NCBI GenBank assembly: GCA_946558695.1
Contig: CAMNTQ010000015.1
Span: forward strand, 1-60,951
Length of the DNA stretch: 60,951 nucleotides
From: an uncultured Lachnospiraceae bacterium
GTDB lineage: Bacteria > Bacillota > Clostridia > Lachnospirales > Lachnospiraceae
Direction of reading: 5' to 3'
Shown piece after piece: positions 60,691-60,951 of this stretch (position 1 is its first letter; each line of letters opens with the position of its first letter). Made by a program: the position numbers and the translations under genes. The notes beneath the pieces were generated by a model, which saw nothing but the letters and a program-made list of their open reading frames with translations, was not told the DNA's origin and did no database searches.

Positions 60691-60883
60691 TCGTATTCCC
60701 TACTATATAATCAATACTTACATTATAATAATGCGAAAGCTTTAGCAAGAGATCTACCGGTATCTGTCTCGTTCCCTTCTCATACCGGCGGTATACTTCA
60801 CGCTGGCAGCCCAGATACTCTGCAATATCCGCCTGCGTTTTATCACTATCAATCCGTAAATCTTCCAGACGTTGAAAATGCAT
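60659..60883 (-). CDS. Small XRE-family regulator
   Basis: A 74-residue single HTH protein: DKTQADIAEYLGCQREVYRRYEKGTRQIPVDLLLKLSHYYNVSIDYIVG. GAGG lies 7 nt before the ATG. Upstream, TATGCTACCA occurs twice (60915-60924 and 60933-60944 region), perhaps its operator half-sites. Target unknown. Confidence 0.85.
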   Translation of the reverse strand: MHFQRLEDLRIDSDKTQADIAEYLGCQREVYRRYEKGTRQIPVDLLLKLSHYYNVSIDYIVGNTNIKKPYPKSK

Positions 60884-60951
60884 TAAACCACCTCAATTTT
60901 ATGCTACCAAATAATTGCATTTTTATTCTATTTATGCTACCATATGGTTGT

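Noticed and set aside
1..60951. CRISPR arrays, IS elements, prophage, tRNA or rRNA genes
   Set aside because: I saw no regularly spaced repeats, transposase or phage genes and no tRNA-like sequence apart from the tmRNA.

Overview
The window looks like chromosomal DNA from a low-to-mid GC Firmicute, most likely a gut Lachnospiraceae (former Clostridium cluster XIVa). This is an inference from AddAB instead of RecBCD, a BirA-type biotin operator, a CIRCE element, cre-like boxes, a TTGACA/TATAAT promoter grammar, strong GGAGG ribosome sites, rubrerythrin, and one-piece tmRNA. I see no phage, IS element, CRISPR array, rRNA or tRNA.

Layout. 1-6 kb: an inverted-repeat element, an XRE membrane regulator, a secreted protein, an autoregulated MarR-alcohol dehydrogenase-aldehyde dehydrogenase operon and a membrane-anchored polysaccharide deacetylase. 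6-11.4 kb: a DUF218 protein, a GH13 amylosucrase-like enzyme with an acidic repeat N-terminus, and a BirA-controlled bioY-bioB-bioD operon.

11.5-28.3 kb: one nearly gapless 15-gene minus-strand operon. It encodes both branches of hexuronate catabolism: UxaC, UxaB, UxaA, UxuA, KdgK, and a fused fructuronate reductase / KDPG aldolase / VOC-like protein. It also carries a MATE transporter, a polar-amino-acid-type ABC importer, and a front-end module of three bicupins and two FrlC-like TIM barrels whose function I cannot name. One cupin and one TIM barrel have lost metal ligands that their neighbours keep. A divergent FCD-type GntR gene and a perfect 16-bp palindrome sit at the head of the operon and probably control it.

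29-34 kb: a LacI regulator with two cre/LacI boxes and a sugar ABC transporter. A deletion has removed the end of one permease gene and about two thirds of the ATPase gene, so the locus appears to be decaying. 34-45 kb: DUF1294, addA, addB, a small frameshifted ORF, a DapF homologue with both catalytic cysteines replaced by serine, an AraC regulator, hflX and a TPR lipoprotein.

45-50.3 kb: a metal-homeostasis island with a CadC/SmtB-like sensor, a P1B ATPase with an altered CPS motif and a second, canonical CPC zinc/cadmium-type ATPase with His-rich repeats. Both transcription units have sensor-type operators. 50.3-60.9 kb: a surface-protein remnant, rubrerythrin, ung, an isolated hisH-hisF pair, an alpha/beta hydrolase, a two-component system, ssrA (tmRNA), a DUF2975-like membrane protein with a YozG-like regulator and lipoprotein, a CIRCE-controlled Hsp20 and a small XRE regulator.
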